Shown: positions 38,282 through 47,875, numbered from the stretch's first letter. The stretch is DNA of 50,548 nt from Bradyrhizobium sp. AUGA SZCCT0158 (GCF_018130065.1 NZ_JAFCME010000038.1:1-50548); one strand, 5' to 3'. The notes: generated by a model from the letters alone, not told the origin. Made by a program: numbers and translations.

Positions 38282-39316
38282 ATGACCGCACAAGCTGACA
38301 CCAGGGCCTTTTCCACCACCAACTATCGCCTGCAAAGCGGCGTCGTGATGCCCAAAGTGACGATCACCTTTGCGACGCTCGGCACGCTGGCGCCCGATCG
38401 CAGCAATGCTGTGCTGGTCACGCATGGCAACACCAGCGGCCCGCAGATCATCGATCCCGGTGGCACGACGGGCGAAGGCAGCTGGAGTGAGATCGTCGGC
38501 CCCGGCAAGGCCGTCGACACCAATCGCTATTTTGCGATCTGCCCGAACATGCTGGGCTCCTCCTACGGATCGACCAATGCCCAGAGTATCGACCCCGCAA
38601 CCGGCAAGCCCTACGGGCCGCGATTCCCCGACATCAATGTCAGCGACATCGTCGGCACGCAGCGGCTGCTGCTCGATCATCTCGGCATCGACAAACTGGT
38701 TGCGATCGTCGGCCCGTCCTATGGCGGATTCCAGGCGTTGCAATGGGCCGTCAACTATCCCGACGCGATGAAGGGGATCGCCGCCGTCGTCACCTCGCCG
38801 CTGGTGCCTCGCGAACGATCCGAGGGCAATGTCGCGCGCCTGCTCGGAGCGCTCTCGAAGGACCCGAACTGGAATGGCGGCGATTATTACGATCGCGGCG
38901 GGGTCGTGGAGACCATGACCGAGATCCGCATGGCGACGCTGAAGACCTACGGCATCGAGACCCGCCTGAAAGCGACGATGTCCGATCCTGCGGAGATCGA
39001 AGCCGCGATCCGCGACGAGGCGGCGCGGTGGGCAGAGGGATTCGATGCCAATTCGCTGATCATTCTTGCCAAAGCGCTGCGCGGCTTCGACGTGACCGGG
39101 CAATTCGGCCAGATCAAATCGAAGGTCCTGTTTGTGCTGTCGCGGACGGACAAATTGTTTCCGCCTGACATCGCGCCCGGCGTGATGCAGGGATTGAAGG
39201 CCGCCGGCGTCGATGCCGATTATTTCCTGCTCGACAGCGAACTCGGCCACTCCGCCTCCGGCCTCGACGCCCACAAATGGGCGCCGCGGCTGAAGCGGTT
39301 TATGGATGAGATCTGA
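38282..39316 (+). CDS. Alpha/beta fold hydrolase related to homoserine O-acetyltransferase (MetX-like)
   Basis: The 344-residue protein has the MetX-type layout: YRLQSGVVMPKVTITFATLG, ICPNMLGSSYGSTNAQS, nucleophile elbow VGPSYGGFQALQWA, acid residue in SRTDKLFPP and His in ELGHSASGLD. True MetX proteins have GGSMGGMQ at the elbow and a longer C-terminal region. The GPSYGG elbow suggests a different acyl-transferase or esterase activity. ATG 38282 lies 42 bases after the SulP stop, so it may belong to the same transcript. Confidence 0.9.
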   Translation: MTAQADTRAFSTTNYRLQSGVVMPKVTITFATLGTLAPDRSNAVLVTHGNTSGPQIIDPGGTTGEGSWSEIVGPGKAVDTNRYFAICPNMLGSSYGSTNAQSIDPATGKPYGPRFPDINVSDIVGTQRLLLDHLGIDKLVAIVGPSYGGFQALQWAVNYPDAMKGIAAVVTSPLVPRERSEGNVARLLGALSKDPNWNGGDYYDRGGVVETMTEIRMATLKTYGIETRLKATMSDPAEIEAAIRDEAARWAEGFDANSLIILAKALRGFDVTGQFGQIKSKVLFVLSRTDKLFPPDIAPGVMQGLKAAGVDADYFLLDSELGHSASGLDAHKWAPRLKRFMDEI

Positions 39317-39336
39317 ACGTCACGTATCTAACCACC

Positions 39337-39493
39337 GTCGTCCCGGCCTTGAGCTCAGATGTGCAATTGCACATCGGGGGACCCATACGCCGTGCCGTCA
39401 ATGGCCACGGGAAGTGCGAGTGGTCTCGTTGAAGCATGTCGCTCCTGTAACAGACGACCGGGGTTATGGGCCCCGGCGTTCGCCGGGGCGACG
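39337..39493. repeat. REP-like palindromic element, family 1 (compensated palindrome)
   Basis: It begins GTCGTCCCGGCCTTGAGC, as at 9032. Its central palindrome is GATGTGCAATTGCACATC (39358-39375), in which one base on each arm differs from the family form and pairing is kept. Confidence 0.9.
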
Positions 39494-39496
39494 CGA

Positions 39497-40990
39497 TCAA
39501 ATCCCCGCCATCATCACGTATTTGATCTCGACATATTCTTCCATGCCGTGATGCGAGCCTTCGCGGCCGAGGCCAGACTCCTTGACGCCGCCGAAGGGTG
39601 CGACTTCGGTGGTGATCAGCCCGGTGTTGACGCCGACCATGCCGGACTCCAGCGCTTCGGCGACCCGCCAGACCCGGCCGAGATCGCGTGAATAGAAGTA
39701 GGACGCGAGCCCGAACGGCGAGGCGTTGCACATCGCGATCACGTCGGCCTCGTCCTTGAAGCGGAACACCGGCGCCAGCGGCCCGAAGGTCTCTTCATGC
39801 GCGACCAGCGCGTCCGGCTTGACGTTCGACAACACCGTCGGTTCGAAGAAGCTGCCGCCGAGCGCATGGCGCTTGCCGCCGGTGACGATTTTCGCACCGC
39901 CCTTAACCGCATCCGCGATGTGCTTCTCGACCTTGTCGACCGCTTCCATGTTGATCAGCGGGCCCTGCACCACGCCGGCTTCCGTGCCGTCGCCGATCTT
40001 CATCGCCGCGACCTTGGCCGAGAGCTTTTCGACAAACTGGTCGTAGATCTTGTCCTGGGCGTAGATGCGGTTGGCGCAGACGCAGGTCTGGCCCATGTTG
40101 CGATACTTGGAAACGATGGCGCCTTCGACGGCGGCATCGATATCGGCGTCGTCGAACACCACGAACGGTGCGTTGCCGCCGAGTTCGAGGCCGAGCTTCT
40201 TCACGCCGACGGCGGCCTGCTGGTACAGGATCTTGCCGACTTCGGTCGAGCCGGTGAAGCCGACGAAGCGCACCGCCGGGTGCTCGCACAGCACCTTGCC
40301 GATCGCCGAGGAATTGCCGGTCAGGATGTTGAACACGCCCTTCGGCACGCCGGCCTTTTCGGCGAGCGCCACCAGCGCCAGCGCGGTCAGCGGCGTTTCA
40401 TTGGCGGGCTTGAGCACGACCGTGCAACCCGCGGCCAGCGCGGGCGAGACTTTGCGGGTGATCATCGAGCAGGGAAAATTCCACGGCGTGATCGCGCCGC
40501 AGACGCCTATCGGCTGCTTGATGGCGAGCAACCGCGCATCGGCGCGCTGGGTCGGAATGGTTTCGCCATAGACGCGGCGCGCTTCCTCGGCGAAAAATTC
40601 GACATAGGCGCCGCCGATATCGACTTCGCCGAGCGCTTCCGTCAGCGGCTTGCCCTGCTCCGAAGTCAGGATCAGCGCGATGTCTTCGCGGTTGGCGATG
40701 ATCAGGTCGAACCATTTGCGCAGGATGTTGGAGCGCGCCTTGGCGGTCAGTTTGGCCCACGCCGGGAACGCGCGCTCGGCGGCTTCGACCGCTTGCGTCG
40801 TCTCCGCGGTGCTCATGACCGGAATTTTGGCCAGCTCGACGCCATTGACCGGATTGGTCACCGGCTTTGACGCCTTCCCGGTCCAGGCGCCGTCGATGTA
40901 GCACTGCTCACGCAGCAGCGAGGGATCCTTCAGGCGGTCGCGCAGGGAGGGGGCGGATTGCGAAGCGCGTGCGGCGACGGGCGGGTTCAT
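39497..40990 (-). CDS. gabD: NAD(P)-dependent succinate-semialdehyde dehydrogenase
   Basis: The 497-residue aldehyde dehydrogenase is of the SSADH/glutarate-semialdehyde type. The NAD-binding segment ITPWNFPCSMITRKVSPALAAG, the general base Glu in ELGGNAPFVVFDDAD and the catalytic Cys in GQTCVCANRIY (with the second Cys typical of GabD) are all present, and the C-terminus has GGVKESGLGREGSHHG. It would oxidise succinate semialdehyde to succinate in GABA breakdown. No gabT is adjacent. Paralogous substrates cannot be excluded. Confidence 0.93.
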   Translation of the reverse strand: MNPPVAARASQSAPSLRDRLKDPSLLREQCYIDGAWTGKASKPVTNPVNGVELAKIPVMSTAETTQAVEAAERAFPAWAKLTAKARSNILRKWFDLIIANREDIALILTSEQGKPLTEALGEVDIGGAYVEFFAEEARRVYGETIPTQRADARLLAIKQPIGVCGAITPWNFPCSMITRKVSPALAAGCTVVLKPANETPLTALALVALAEKAGVPKGVFNILTGNSSAIGKVLCEHPAVRFVGFTGSTEVGKILYQQAAVGVKKLGLELGGNAPFVVFDDADIDAAVEGAIVSKYRNMGQTCVCANRIYAQDKIYDQFVEKLSAKVAAMKIGDGTEAGVVQGPLINMEAVDKVEKHIADAVKGGAKIVTGGKRHALGGSFFEPTVLSNVKPDALVAHEETFGPLAPVFRFKDEADVIAMCNASPFGLASYFYSRDLGRVWRVAEALESGMVGVNTGLITTEVAPFGGVKESGLGREGSHHGMEEYVEIKYVMMAGI

Positions 40991-41109
40991 GGCGTAACTC
41001 CTCGGAGTTTTCTTGGGATTTTTTGGGGTATTGATCCGAGTATAGGCCTATTCAGCCGGCAATGCATCGGCCGCAAACGCGCGGCTGATTCAAGCTATCT
41101 TGAGGGCTC

Positions 41110-41430
41110 TCACGCCGCGCCGCCCATATAGGTTTCGCGGCGGCCGATCATGCGTTCGGCGGCGGCCTTGGCGTCGGCCCGCGAGGAGGTCGCACAGGTG
41201 CGGTATTCCAGATCGGGCAGCTTTGCCGTTGCGCGGCGCGAGAACCAGGATCTGGAACCGACTTGCAATTGCGCCAGCGCCACGGCGACATTGTCGACCG
41301 CCTCGAACGAGTGCAGCGCGCCGGTGCCGGCAACACGGACCTCGTAGAGGCCCGGAGAGATCGGCGCCTCGATGTTCTCACTGCGTCCGGGGCGGGGGTA
41401 TCGTTTCCACTCACTCCAGGTCGAGATCAT
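41110..41430 (-). CDS. Small conserved-looking protein of unknown function
   Basis: The 106-residue protein (start ATG 41430) has an Pro/Gly-rich N-terminus (APISPGLYEVRVAGTGALHSFE) that looks like a compact beta domain, then an Ala-rich helical end with RADAKAAAERMIGRRE. It has no signal peptide. I do not recognise the family. Codon choice with GC at third positions supports coding. It stands between SSADH and the serine hydrolase. Confidence 0.65.
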   Translation of the reverse strand: MISTWSEWKRYPRPGRSENIEAPISPGLYEVRVAGTGALHSFEAVDNVAVALAQLQVGSRSWFSRRATAKLPDLEYRTCATSSRADAKAAAERMIGRRETYMGGAA

Positions 41431-41757
41431 CGCGGCATCCTCGCAATGGGAAAAACTACAACCATTTTCATCGAATCATTCAGTTCGGCGGCAGCGTTTC
41501 TGCTGGAATCTTAATGTCTTACTGCAAAGAATCAGCGCCGGAAATCGTTATGGAATCAACTTATCGTTTGTGCCCGAAGCGGTCATCGATATTGCCGTTC
41601 GTCCACCGCGAATTGTGGCGGAGTGTTGCAGTTTTGTGTCGCCCGCCTGCCCATCACGAGATCGCGACGTCAGCGGCAAGGCGCCGCGAGCGCTTGCGGG
41701 ATCGCGATGTCGGGGGGAAGATCGCGGCACTCCATAACAACAAACGGGAGGTGACCC
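41431..41757. other. Divergent intergenic region
   Basis: This gap separates the small minus-strand gene and the serine hydrolase. A 5-A/T-rich zone is at 41450-41520. A near-repeat ATCGCGACGTC / ATCGCGATGTC occurs near 41660 and 41700. At the right edge GGGAGGTGA (41746-41754) is a near-perfect Shine-Dalgarno for the next gene. No clear promoter is recognised. Confidence 0.45.
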
Positions 41758-42951
41758 ATGCAAAGCAAAGCTCAGATCGATCAGGTTCTGCGTCAGAAAT
41801 GCGAGGCCAAGGAGATTCCCGGCGTGGTCGCCGTCGCGGCAACCGGCAGCGAGGTGATCTACCAGGGCGCGTTCGGCAAACGCGACCTCTCCAAGGACGA
41901 TCCGATGACCGCCGACAGCGTGTTCTGGATCGCCTCGATGACCAAGGCGATCACGTGCGCCGCCGGCATGCAGCTCGTCGAGCAAGGCAAGCTCTCGCTG
42001 GACGAGCCGATCGGCAAGCTGCTGCCTGATCTGGCCTCCCCGCAGGTGCTGGAAGGTTTTGACGCCAAGGGCGAGCCAAAACTGCGCCCGGCGAAGAATC
42101 CGATCACGCTGCGCCATCTCATGACCCACACCGCCGGGTACTGCTACGACGTGTGGAACGCCGACATGGGGAAATACCAGGATAAGACCGGAACCCCGAA
42201 CATCTTCTCCTGCCTGAACGCCGCGCTGAAGGGGCCGATCATGTCCGATCCCGGCACGCGCTGGGAATATGGCATCAACATCGATTTCGTCGGCAAGGCG
42301 GTGGAAGCTGCGAGCGGCCAGCGTCTCGACGCTTACCTGCGCGATTATATGTTCGCACCGCTCGGCATGAACGACACCGGCTTCAAGATCACGGATTCCC
42401 AGCGCCAACGCCTGGTCGGCATGCATGCGCGCGGCGAGGATGGCTCGCTGGCGTCGATCCCGTTCGAGCTCGAACAGAATCCGGAATTTCATATGGGCGG
42501 CGGTGGCCTCTACAGCACGGCCGCTGACTACATCAAGTTCACCCAGATGATCCTCAATAAAGGCAAGGGCAACGGCAACCAGCTGCTGAAGCCGGAGACC
42601 GTGGCGTTGATGGGCCAGAACCACATCGGCGATCTCACCATAGGCAAGATGCCCACCATGGCGCCGATGTACACCAACGATGTCGATCTCTATCCGGACA
42701 TGGTGAAAAAATGGGGGCTGAGCTTCCTGATCAACACCGCCAAGACGCCGGAGGGCCGCAGCCCGGGCAGCCTCGCCTGGGCTGGCCTCGCCAACACCTA
42801 TTTCTGGATCGATCCGGCGCGTAACGTCGCCGGCGTGATCCTGATGCAGTTGTTGCCGTTCGTGGACGCGAAATGCCTGGAGGCCTTTGCGGGCTTCGAG
42901 CGTGGCATCTATGCCGGGCTCGACGCAGGGAGTGGCCAGAGGGCGGCTTGA
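41758..42951 (+). CDS. Serine hydrolase of the beta-lactamase/penicillin-binding (EstB) family
   Basis: The 397-residue class C-like serine hydrolase has the SxxK catalytic motif in IASMTKAITC and the YxN-type motif in WEYGINIDFVG. LRHLMTHTAGYCYD and the glycine-rich MGGGGLYSTAADYIKF are also present. No signal peptide is seen, so a cytosolic esterase/carboxypeptidase role is likelier than a beta-lactamase. A near-perfect ribosome-binding site precedes it. Bradyrhizobia carry many such paralogues and the substrate is unknown. Confidence 0.92.
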   Translation: MQSKAQIDQVLRQKCEAKEIPGVVAVAATGSEVIYQGAFGKRDLSKDDPMTADSVFWIASMTKAITCAAGMQLVEQGKLSLDEPIGKLLPDLASPQVLEGFDAKGEPKLRPAKNPITLRHLMTHTAGYCYDVWNADMGKYQDKTGTPNIFSCLNAALKGPIMSDPGTRWEYGINIDFVGKAVEAASGQRLDAYLRDYMFAPLGMNDTGFKITDSQRQRLVGMHARGEDGSLASIPFELEQNPEFHMGGGGLYSTAADYIKFTQMILNKGKGNGNQLLKPETVALMGQNHIGDLTIGKMPTMAPMYTNDVDLYPDMVKKWGLSFLINTAKTPEGRSPGSLAWAGLANTYFWIDPARNVAGVILMQLLPFVDAKCLEAFAGFERGIYAGLDAGSGQRAA

Positions 42952-42997
42952 ACGCGAACTGTCGAGACGCGGTCCGACCCCGCCCCACCCACAAATC

Positions 42998-43119
42998 GTC
43001 ATCCCCCGCCTTGTGCGCAATTGCGCACTGGAGCGGGGGAGCCAGTACGCCGCGGCCTCTCGGTGCTATAATTGACGCCACTGGGAAACTGGATCCCCTG
43101 CATGCGCGGGGGGGATGAC
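42998..43119. repeat. REP-like palindromic element, family 1 variant
   Basis: Ends GTCATCCCCC and GGGGGATGAC are inverted. The inner palindrome GTGCGCAATTGCGCAC is at 43013-43028. The right end lies 19 bases before the acyl-CoA ligase start. Confidence 0.85.
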
Positions 43120-43137
43120 AACCTTGGGTGTGGCACG

Positions 43138-44832
43138 ATGACCGAACCAACCGCCAGCTACGTTTGCGGCACAGCCGATGCACCTCTGCTGGGCGACACC
43201 ATCGGGCAAAGCCTCGATCACGCGGTGCGGCGCTGGGGCGACCGCGAGGCGCTGGTTTCGCCGAGCCACAATGTCCGCTGGACCTGGAAGGAATTTTGCG
43301 AACGCGTCGATGCGCTGGCGGCCGGCTTTCTGGCGCTCGGGCTCGAACGCGGCGCGCGGATCGGCGTCTGGTCGCTCAACCGGCCGGAATGGACGCTGAC
43401 GCAGTTTGCCGCCGCGAAAGCCGGCATCATCCTCGTCACCATCAATCCGGCCTATCGCCTCAGCGAACTCGAATTCGCCCTGGCAAAGGTCGGCTGCGCC
43501 GCGATCGTGACCGCTACCGCGTTCAAGACCTCGAATTACATGGAGATGCTGAACACGCTGCTGCCCGAGCTGGCCACATCGACGCCCGGCGAGTTGCAGG
43601 CGGCGCGGCTGCCGAAGCTGCGCGCGGTGATCCAGATCGGTGGGCCGGCATCGCCCGGCACCATCGCATTCGAAGACGTGACGCAGATGGGCAGCGCGCG
43701 GCACCGCGAGACGCTGGCGGAGCTGGCCAAAACGCTGCAGTTCGACGATCCCGTCAATATCCAGTTCACCAGCGGCACCACAGGCTCGCCGAAGGGCGTT
43801 ACGCTGACGCACCACAATATTCTCAACAACGGCTATTTCGTCGGCCGCGCCATGCGCCTGACCGAACAGGACCGCATCTGCATTCCGGTGCCGCTGTATC
43901 ACTGCTTCGGCATGGTGATGGGCAATCTCGCCGCGGTGACGCTCGGCGCCACCATGGTTTATCCCGGCGAGGGTTTTGATCCGCTGGCGACGTTGCAGAC
44001 CATCGAGAAGGAACGATGCACCGCGCTCTATGGCGTGCCGACGATGTTCATCGCCGAACTCGATCACCCCGAATTTGCGCGCTTCGACCTGAAATCGCTG
44101 CGTACCGGCATCATGGCCGGCGCGCCCTGCCCGGTCGAGGTGATGAAGCGCGTCAACAACGAGATGAACATGGGCGAAGTCACGATCGCCTACGGCATGA
44201 CCGAAACCAGCCCTGTCAGTTTCCAGAGTTCGACGGACGAGCCGCTGGAACGCCGCGTCTCCACGGTGGGGCGCATCCACCCGCATGTCGAGGTCAAGGT
44301 AGTCGATCTCGAGGGCCGCATCGTGCCGCGCGGGATGCGCGGCGAACTCTGCACCCGCGGCTACAGCATCATGCTGGGTTACTGGGACGAGGCCGAGAAG
44401 ACATCCGACGTGCTCGACGCCAATGGCTGGATGCACACCGGCGACATCGCGATCATCGACGCCGAGGGCTATTGCAACATCGTCGGCCGCATCAAGGACA
44501 TGGTGATCCGCGGCGGCGAGAACCTTTATCCGCGCGAGATCGAGGAATTCCTCTATCGCCATCCCAAGATCCAGGACGTGCAGATTTTTGGCGTCGCCGA
44601 CGAGCGCTATGGCGAGGAACTGTGCGCCTGGGTTCGCGTCAGACCCGGCGAAACGCTGACCGCTGACGAGGTTCGCGCCTTCTGTCACGGCCAGATCGCG
44701 CACAACAAGATTCCGCGCTATGTCGAGTTCGTCGAGGAATTTCCGATGACGGTGACGGGGAAGATTCAGAAGTTTTTGATGCGGGACGCGGTCGAGGCGC
44801 GGCTTGGATTGAAGGCGGCGAAGACGGCGTGA
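43138..44832 (+). CDS. AMP-binding acyl-CoA synthetase (fatty-acyl-CoA ligase)
   Basis: ATG 43138 gives 564 residues; the frame open to 43072 runs into a repeat and is not used. The AMP-binding motif FTSGTTGSPKGVTLTHHN, YGMTETSPVSF, HTGDIAIIDAEGYCNIVGRIKDM and the C-terminal Lys in MTVTGKIQKFLMR are complete. These enzymes adenylate a carboxylic acid and form the CoA thioester, in fatty acid or aromatic acid use. Medium- to long-chain substrates are plausible but unproven. No strong Shine-Dalgarno is visible, perhaps because the repeat displaced it. Confidence 0.94.
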   Translation: MTEPTASYVCGTADAPLLGDTIGQSLDHAVRRWGDREALVSPSHNVRWTWKEFCERVDALAAGFLALGLERGARIGVWSLNRPEWTLTQFAAAKAGIILVTINPAYRLSELEFALAKVGCAAIVTATAFKTSNYMEMLNTLLPELATSTPGELQAARLPKLRAVIQIGGPASPGTIAFEDVTQMGSARHRETLAELAKTLQFDDPVNIQFTSGTTGSPKGVTLTHHNILNNGYFVGRAMRLTEQDRICIPVPLYHCFGMVMGNLAAVTLGATMVYPGEGFDPLATLQTIEKERCTALYGVPTMFIAELDHPEFARFDLKSLRTGIMAGAPCPVEVMKRVNNEMNMGEVTIAYGMTETSPVSFQSSTDEPLERRVSTVGRIHPHVEVKVVDLEGRIVPRGMRGELCTRGYSIMLGYWDEAEKTSDVLDANGWMHTGDIAIIDAEGYCNIVGRIKDMVIRGGENLYPREIEEFLYRHPKIQDVQIFGVADERYGEELCAWVRVRPGETLTADEVRAFCHGQIAHNKIPRYVEFVEEFPMTVTGKIQKFLMRDAVEARLGLKAAKTA

Positions 44833-44884
44833 GTTTGACTGCCGGCAATGTATTTGCCGGACGCGTTGCCACGCCACACTCAAC

Positions 44885-44989
44885 TGTCGTCACCCGCGCA
44901 GGCGGGTGATCCAGTACGCCGCGGCTTCTCGGTTCGATCATTGACGCCTCTGGAATACTGGGTCGCCCGGTCAAGCCGGGCGATGACAG
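44885..44989. repeat. REP-like palindromic element
   Basis: It begins TGTCGTCACCCGCGCAGGCG and ends CCGGTCAAGCCGGGCGATGACA. The right arm resembles the arms of the GIY-YIG cassette (GGTCAAGCC core and an ATGACA tail). Confidence 0.8.
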
Positions 44990-45026
44990 TTGGGGTGTGG
45001 CGATCATTGCCGGAGGCCCCCGCAAA

Positions 45027-47114
45027 TCACAAACACGTCCCGCTGCCGGCCATGTCGCCGCAGGGGACGCGCTTGGAAAGCTGCTGAGCTTTTTTCTTCG
45101 CATTGGCCTGCGCGTTGGTTTCGAACACGCTCCGCGGCACGAGCTCGGTCGCACGGCGATAATCGGCGGCGGCTTTTTCGGAATCGTTCTGCGCCTCGTA
45201 AACCTGCGCCCGCGCAACGTAGCTCTCGATGGTTTCGCGGCGTTCGACCGCCTCGTTGAGGTCCTTCAGGGCCTTCGGATAGTCGCGCAGCGCCGAGAAG
45301 ACGCTGCCGCGCAGCGTCAGCGCCGACGCATCCGAAGGCCGCGCCTTGAGGACGAGATCAAGGTCCGCCAGCGCGCTGCGCGTCTCGCCCTTGCCGAGAT
45401 AGGCGCGGGCGCGAAGCGTGCGCGCCATGCTGTCATCCGCCGCCTTTCCCACCACGGTATCGAGGGCGACGATCGCGCGATCGAACTGGCCCGAATTGAC
45501 CAGGGCAAGTCCGCGGCCGAAGACGGCGGTCTGGTTGGAAGGATTTCGCTCGAGCACGGCGTTGATATCGGCCAGCCCCTCGGCCGAGTTGCCCTTCATC
45601 AGCAGCACCACGCCGCGGGCGGCCTTGGCCAGATCGTACACCCGCGCCAGGGCCAGCGCCTGGTCGAAATCGGTCAAGGCCTTGTCGAGCTGATTGAGCG
45701 ACATCTGGGTGATGCCGCGCTCATAGAAGGCGGGGCTCATCCTGGGGTCGATCGCGATCGCGCGATCGAAATCGGCAAGCGCGGCCGGGACTTTCCCCAA
45801 CTGCCGATGCACAATGCCGCGGCTGTAATGGGCCTGCGCGCTGTTGGGGTTGATCTTCAGTGCCGCTTCGACGTCGACCATGCCCTGGTCGGGCTGTCGC
45901 ATGGCAGCCGACGTCACCCCGCGCAGCGCCAGCGCCGTCGCGTCATTCGGCCGGAGCTTGATCAGTTCATCGAGGTCGGCGCGGGCCTCGGCGAGTTGTC
46001 CGAGCCTGGTGCGCGCGCTGGAGCGGAGCTGCAGCGCGGCCTCATCGCGCGGATCGGCTGTCAGCACCTGGTTCAGGAGCCCGACCGCATCGGCGTACTT
46101 GGCCTGGACGATGAGCTGCCGCGCCCGGTCGAGCAACGGCTTGCCGGCAGCATTGCCTGATGCCGCGGCTTGCGGCAGTGGAGCGATCTGGCCGGCCATC
46201 TCGGATGTCGACGGCGATGCCGGCAGCGCCTTCGGCTTGTCGTTGCCCTTGTCGCCGCCTTGAGCCTTCGCCAGTTCCGTCTGCATCGCGAGCGTCGACT
46301 GGCGCAGTTGCTTGGCCGCTGCACTGTCGGGCGCCACCGCCAGGACCGCGTCGAGATCGGCCAGCGCGCGGGTGTAATCGCCCTTGGAACTGTAGAGCTG
46401 GGCGCGCGCGTAATAGGGCGCCATGTCGTTTTTCGGGCCCTGCGCGATGGCGCGCGAAAAATCCTCGATGGCGCGATCGATATCGCCCTTGCGGCGGAAG
46501 GTCTGCCCGCGCCAGTAGAACGCCGCCGGCACATTGACGTTGATCGCAATGGCGGCGTTCAGGTCGCTGAGCGCCTTGTCGAGTTGACTGCTTTCCGAAT
46601 AGGCGCGGCCGCGGCTGACATAGGCTTGCGCAAAATCCTGACGCGCCGCGATGGCCGCGTCGAAATCGCCGATCGCTTCCGGCCAATTCCGCTGCTGAGA
46701 ACGAAGATTGCCGCGCGACAGCAGCGCGAGCGCATTCTTCGGTTCGATCTCCAGCGCGCGATCGAAATCGGCCTTCGCCAGATCCAGTTTGCCGGTTCGC
46801 TGATAGGCGACGCCCCGCTGCAGCAGCGCCTGAACGGAATTGGAATCGAGTTTCAGCGCCGCTTCGGCATCCGCCAGGGCCAGATCGATCTTCGCCGAAT
46901 TGAGATAGAGCCGCGACCGGCCGAGATAGGCCTTGATGCGGTCGTCCGTCGGGCGCGCCGTATCATTGATGATGGAAGCACACGCCGCTTCCACTTTCGC
47001 CGGCGGCCCGCTGTTGCAATCCGCCAGATCATCCGCAACTGCCGGGGCCAGTGGCTGGCACAGCGCGGCGGCCGCGATGGCCGCGAGAAACCAGATGCGG
47101 GAAGCGACTTGCAT
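45027..47114 (-). CDS. Exported tetratricopeptide repeat protein
   Basis: ATG 47114 gives 695 residues with a Sec signal peptide (FLAAIAAAALCQPLAPAVA, cleavage before DDLADC). Two long TPR arrays follow, about residues 55-270 and 330-660, with many units of the form A-x-x-x-R-G-x-x-x-x-x-x-x-x-x-A-L-x-D-x-x-x-A-I. A Pro/Ser/Ala linker (about 285-325) separates them. TPR arrays bind proteins, and the signal peptide puts this one in the periplasm. The C-terminus has two Cys (VPCGDMAGSGTCL). The partner cannot be guessed from the neighbours. Confidence 0.93.
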   Translation of the reverse strand: MQVASRIWFLAAIAAAALCQPLAPAVADDLADCNSGPPAKVEAACASIINDTARPTDDRIKAYLGRSRLYLNSAKIDLALADAEAALKLDSNSVQALLQRGVAYQRTGKLDLAKADFDRALEIEPKNALALLSRGNLRSQQRNWPEAIGDFDAAIAARQDFAQAYVSRGRAYSESSQLDKALSDLNAAIAINVNVPAAFYWRGQTFRRKGDIDRAIEDFSRAIAQGPKNDMAPYYARAQLYSSKGDYTRALADLDAVLAVAPDSAAAKQLRQSTLAMQTELAKAQGGDKGNDKPKALPASPSTSEMAGQIAPLPQAAASGNAAGKPLLDRARQLIVQAKYADAVGLLNQVLTADPRDEAALQLRSSARTRLGQLAEARADLDELIKLRPNDATALALRGVTSAAMRQPDQGMVDVEAALKINPNSAQAHYSRGIVHRQLGKVPAALADFDRAIAIDPRMSPAFYERGITQMSLNQLDKALTDFDQALALARVYDLAKAARGVVLLMKGNSAEGLADINAVLERNPSNQTAVFGRGLALVNSGQFDRAIVALDTVVGKAADDSMARTLRARAYLGKGETRSALADLDLVLKARPSDASALTLRGSVFSALRDYPKALKDLNEAVERRETIESYVARAQVYEAQNDSEKAAADYRRATELVPRSVFETNAQANAKKKAQQLSKRVPCGDMAGSGTCL

Positions 47115-47216
47115 TTGTTTGGGAGGAACCAGAGCCGACCTCCGTGCCGCAATATCAATGGGTGAACAAAATATCGAGATGGGGATGGAAAGGCAATTCA
47201 GCGTTGTGGCAGATCC

Positions 47217-47294
47217 GGCGAGCGAAGCGAAGCAATCCATAGGGAGGCGTAACGGATGGATGGATTGCGTCGTCGCTTCGCTCCTCGCAATGAC
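47217..47294. repeat. REP-like palindromic element, family 2
   Basis: GCGAGCGAAGCGAAGCAATC on the left is loosely inverted as ATTGCGTCGTCGCTTCGC plus CTCGCAATGAC on the right. It lies upstream of the TPR gene. Confidence 0.8.
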
Positions 47295-47339
47295 GCGGAT
47301 ATAGCGTCACGTTCCCGCGGCGCGATGCGCCCGAGTTGT

Positions 47340-47690
47340 ACCTTTAGTTTCACGCCCTGGAAAACAGAGGGCGCGGGGAATGCCGGATGCGCGCTGCACC
47401 CGCGGCCTCGTGTGCGAATAGTGCAAAAAAGCTGCACACGAGCATACAGGGCAGCGGAGAGCATCCGACATTCCCTGCGCAGTGGCTTTACGACTTATGA
47501 CGCGCTCTCCCCGGTGAGACGGCCTCTATTGCCACCGTCACCCCTCCGAAGCGTTAGCTTCTTCAGAGCTTGACGCCGTTACGGGCGCCAGGACCACACG
47601 CTTTCGCCGTACGCCTTTGCCGCGACCGTCAATCGCAACATCAGCGTCCACCGCAACCCGTCCCTCGTTGTGACGATGGCCAACGCCCCT
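47340..47690. repeat. Dispersed repeat copy 2, left arm
   Basis: 47657-47690 aligns with the start of copy 1 (GACGATGGCCAACGCCCCT against GACGACGGCCGACGCCCCT at 13-31). Upstream, 47340-47656 has no in-window counterpart but has the look of the recurrent Bradyrhizobium repeat that is often mis-annotated as short proteins. The arm ends exactly at the IS110 junction. Confidence 0.7.
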
Positions 47691-47875
47691 TGTGTCCAGA
47701 AAGTCTGGCAGAATGTGCGAACGGGCGGTTGCCGACCAACCGCCCGTTGCTGGAACTGAGCCCGTACGCCCCCAAGGTGATGAGCCTGTCTCAGAGCGAG
47801 GGACAGTTCCGGTTTCTTCCTCAACCCGAACAGTTGCAAGGGCTTCGAGCCCGTACCGCGCAAGGAAGGGAATGG
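47691..47875 (+). ncRNA. Candidate IS110 bridge RNA (left-end noncoding region)
   Basis: The 185-base left end folds into three modules. Stem-loop 1 has 11-bp perfect arms (47720-47730 / 47738-47748). A target loop is closed by GGAACTG (47752-47758) and CAGTTCC (47804-47810). A donor loop is closed by 47813-47820 with 47864-47871. In the target loop ACGCCC (47766-47771) equals the left target, and CTCAGAG (47790-47796) is complementary to core plus right target. In the donor loop ACAGTTG (47830-47836) equals the element's right end (48989-48995), and CGCAAG (47859-47864) can pair with core plus TGTG at the left end, with one G-T wobble. This is the architecture established for IS621; the RNA itself is inferred. 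Confidence 0.7.

Noticed and set aside
38282..39316. Assignment of this gene as metX (homoserine O-acetyltransferase)
   Set aside because: The nucleophile elbow is GPSYGG rather than the family's GGSMGG and the protein is shorter, so only a MetX-like hydrolase is called.
47256..47573. A 105-codon open frame in the repeat upstream of the IS110 element
   Set aside because: It is the kind of spurious protein encoded by the dispersed bradyrhizobial repeat and also runs through a REP-like element.
47570..47875. An N-terminal extension of the transposase frame
   Set aside because: It translates the structured left end and crosses the IS junction at 47690, and IS110 proteins begin at the VGIDVAKD region, matching ATG 47876.
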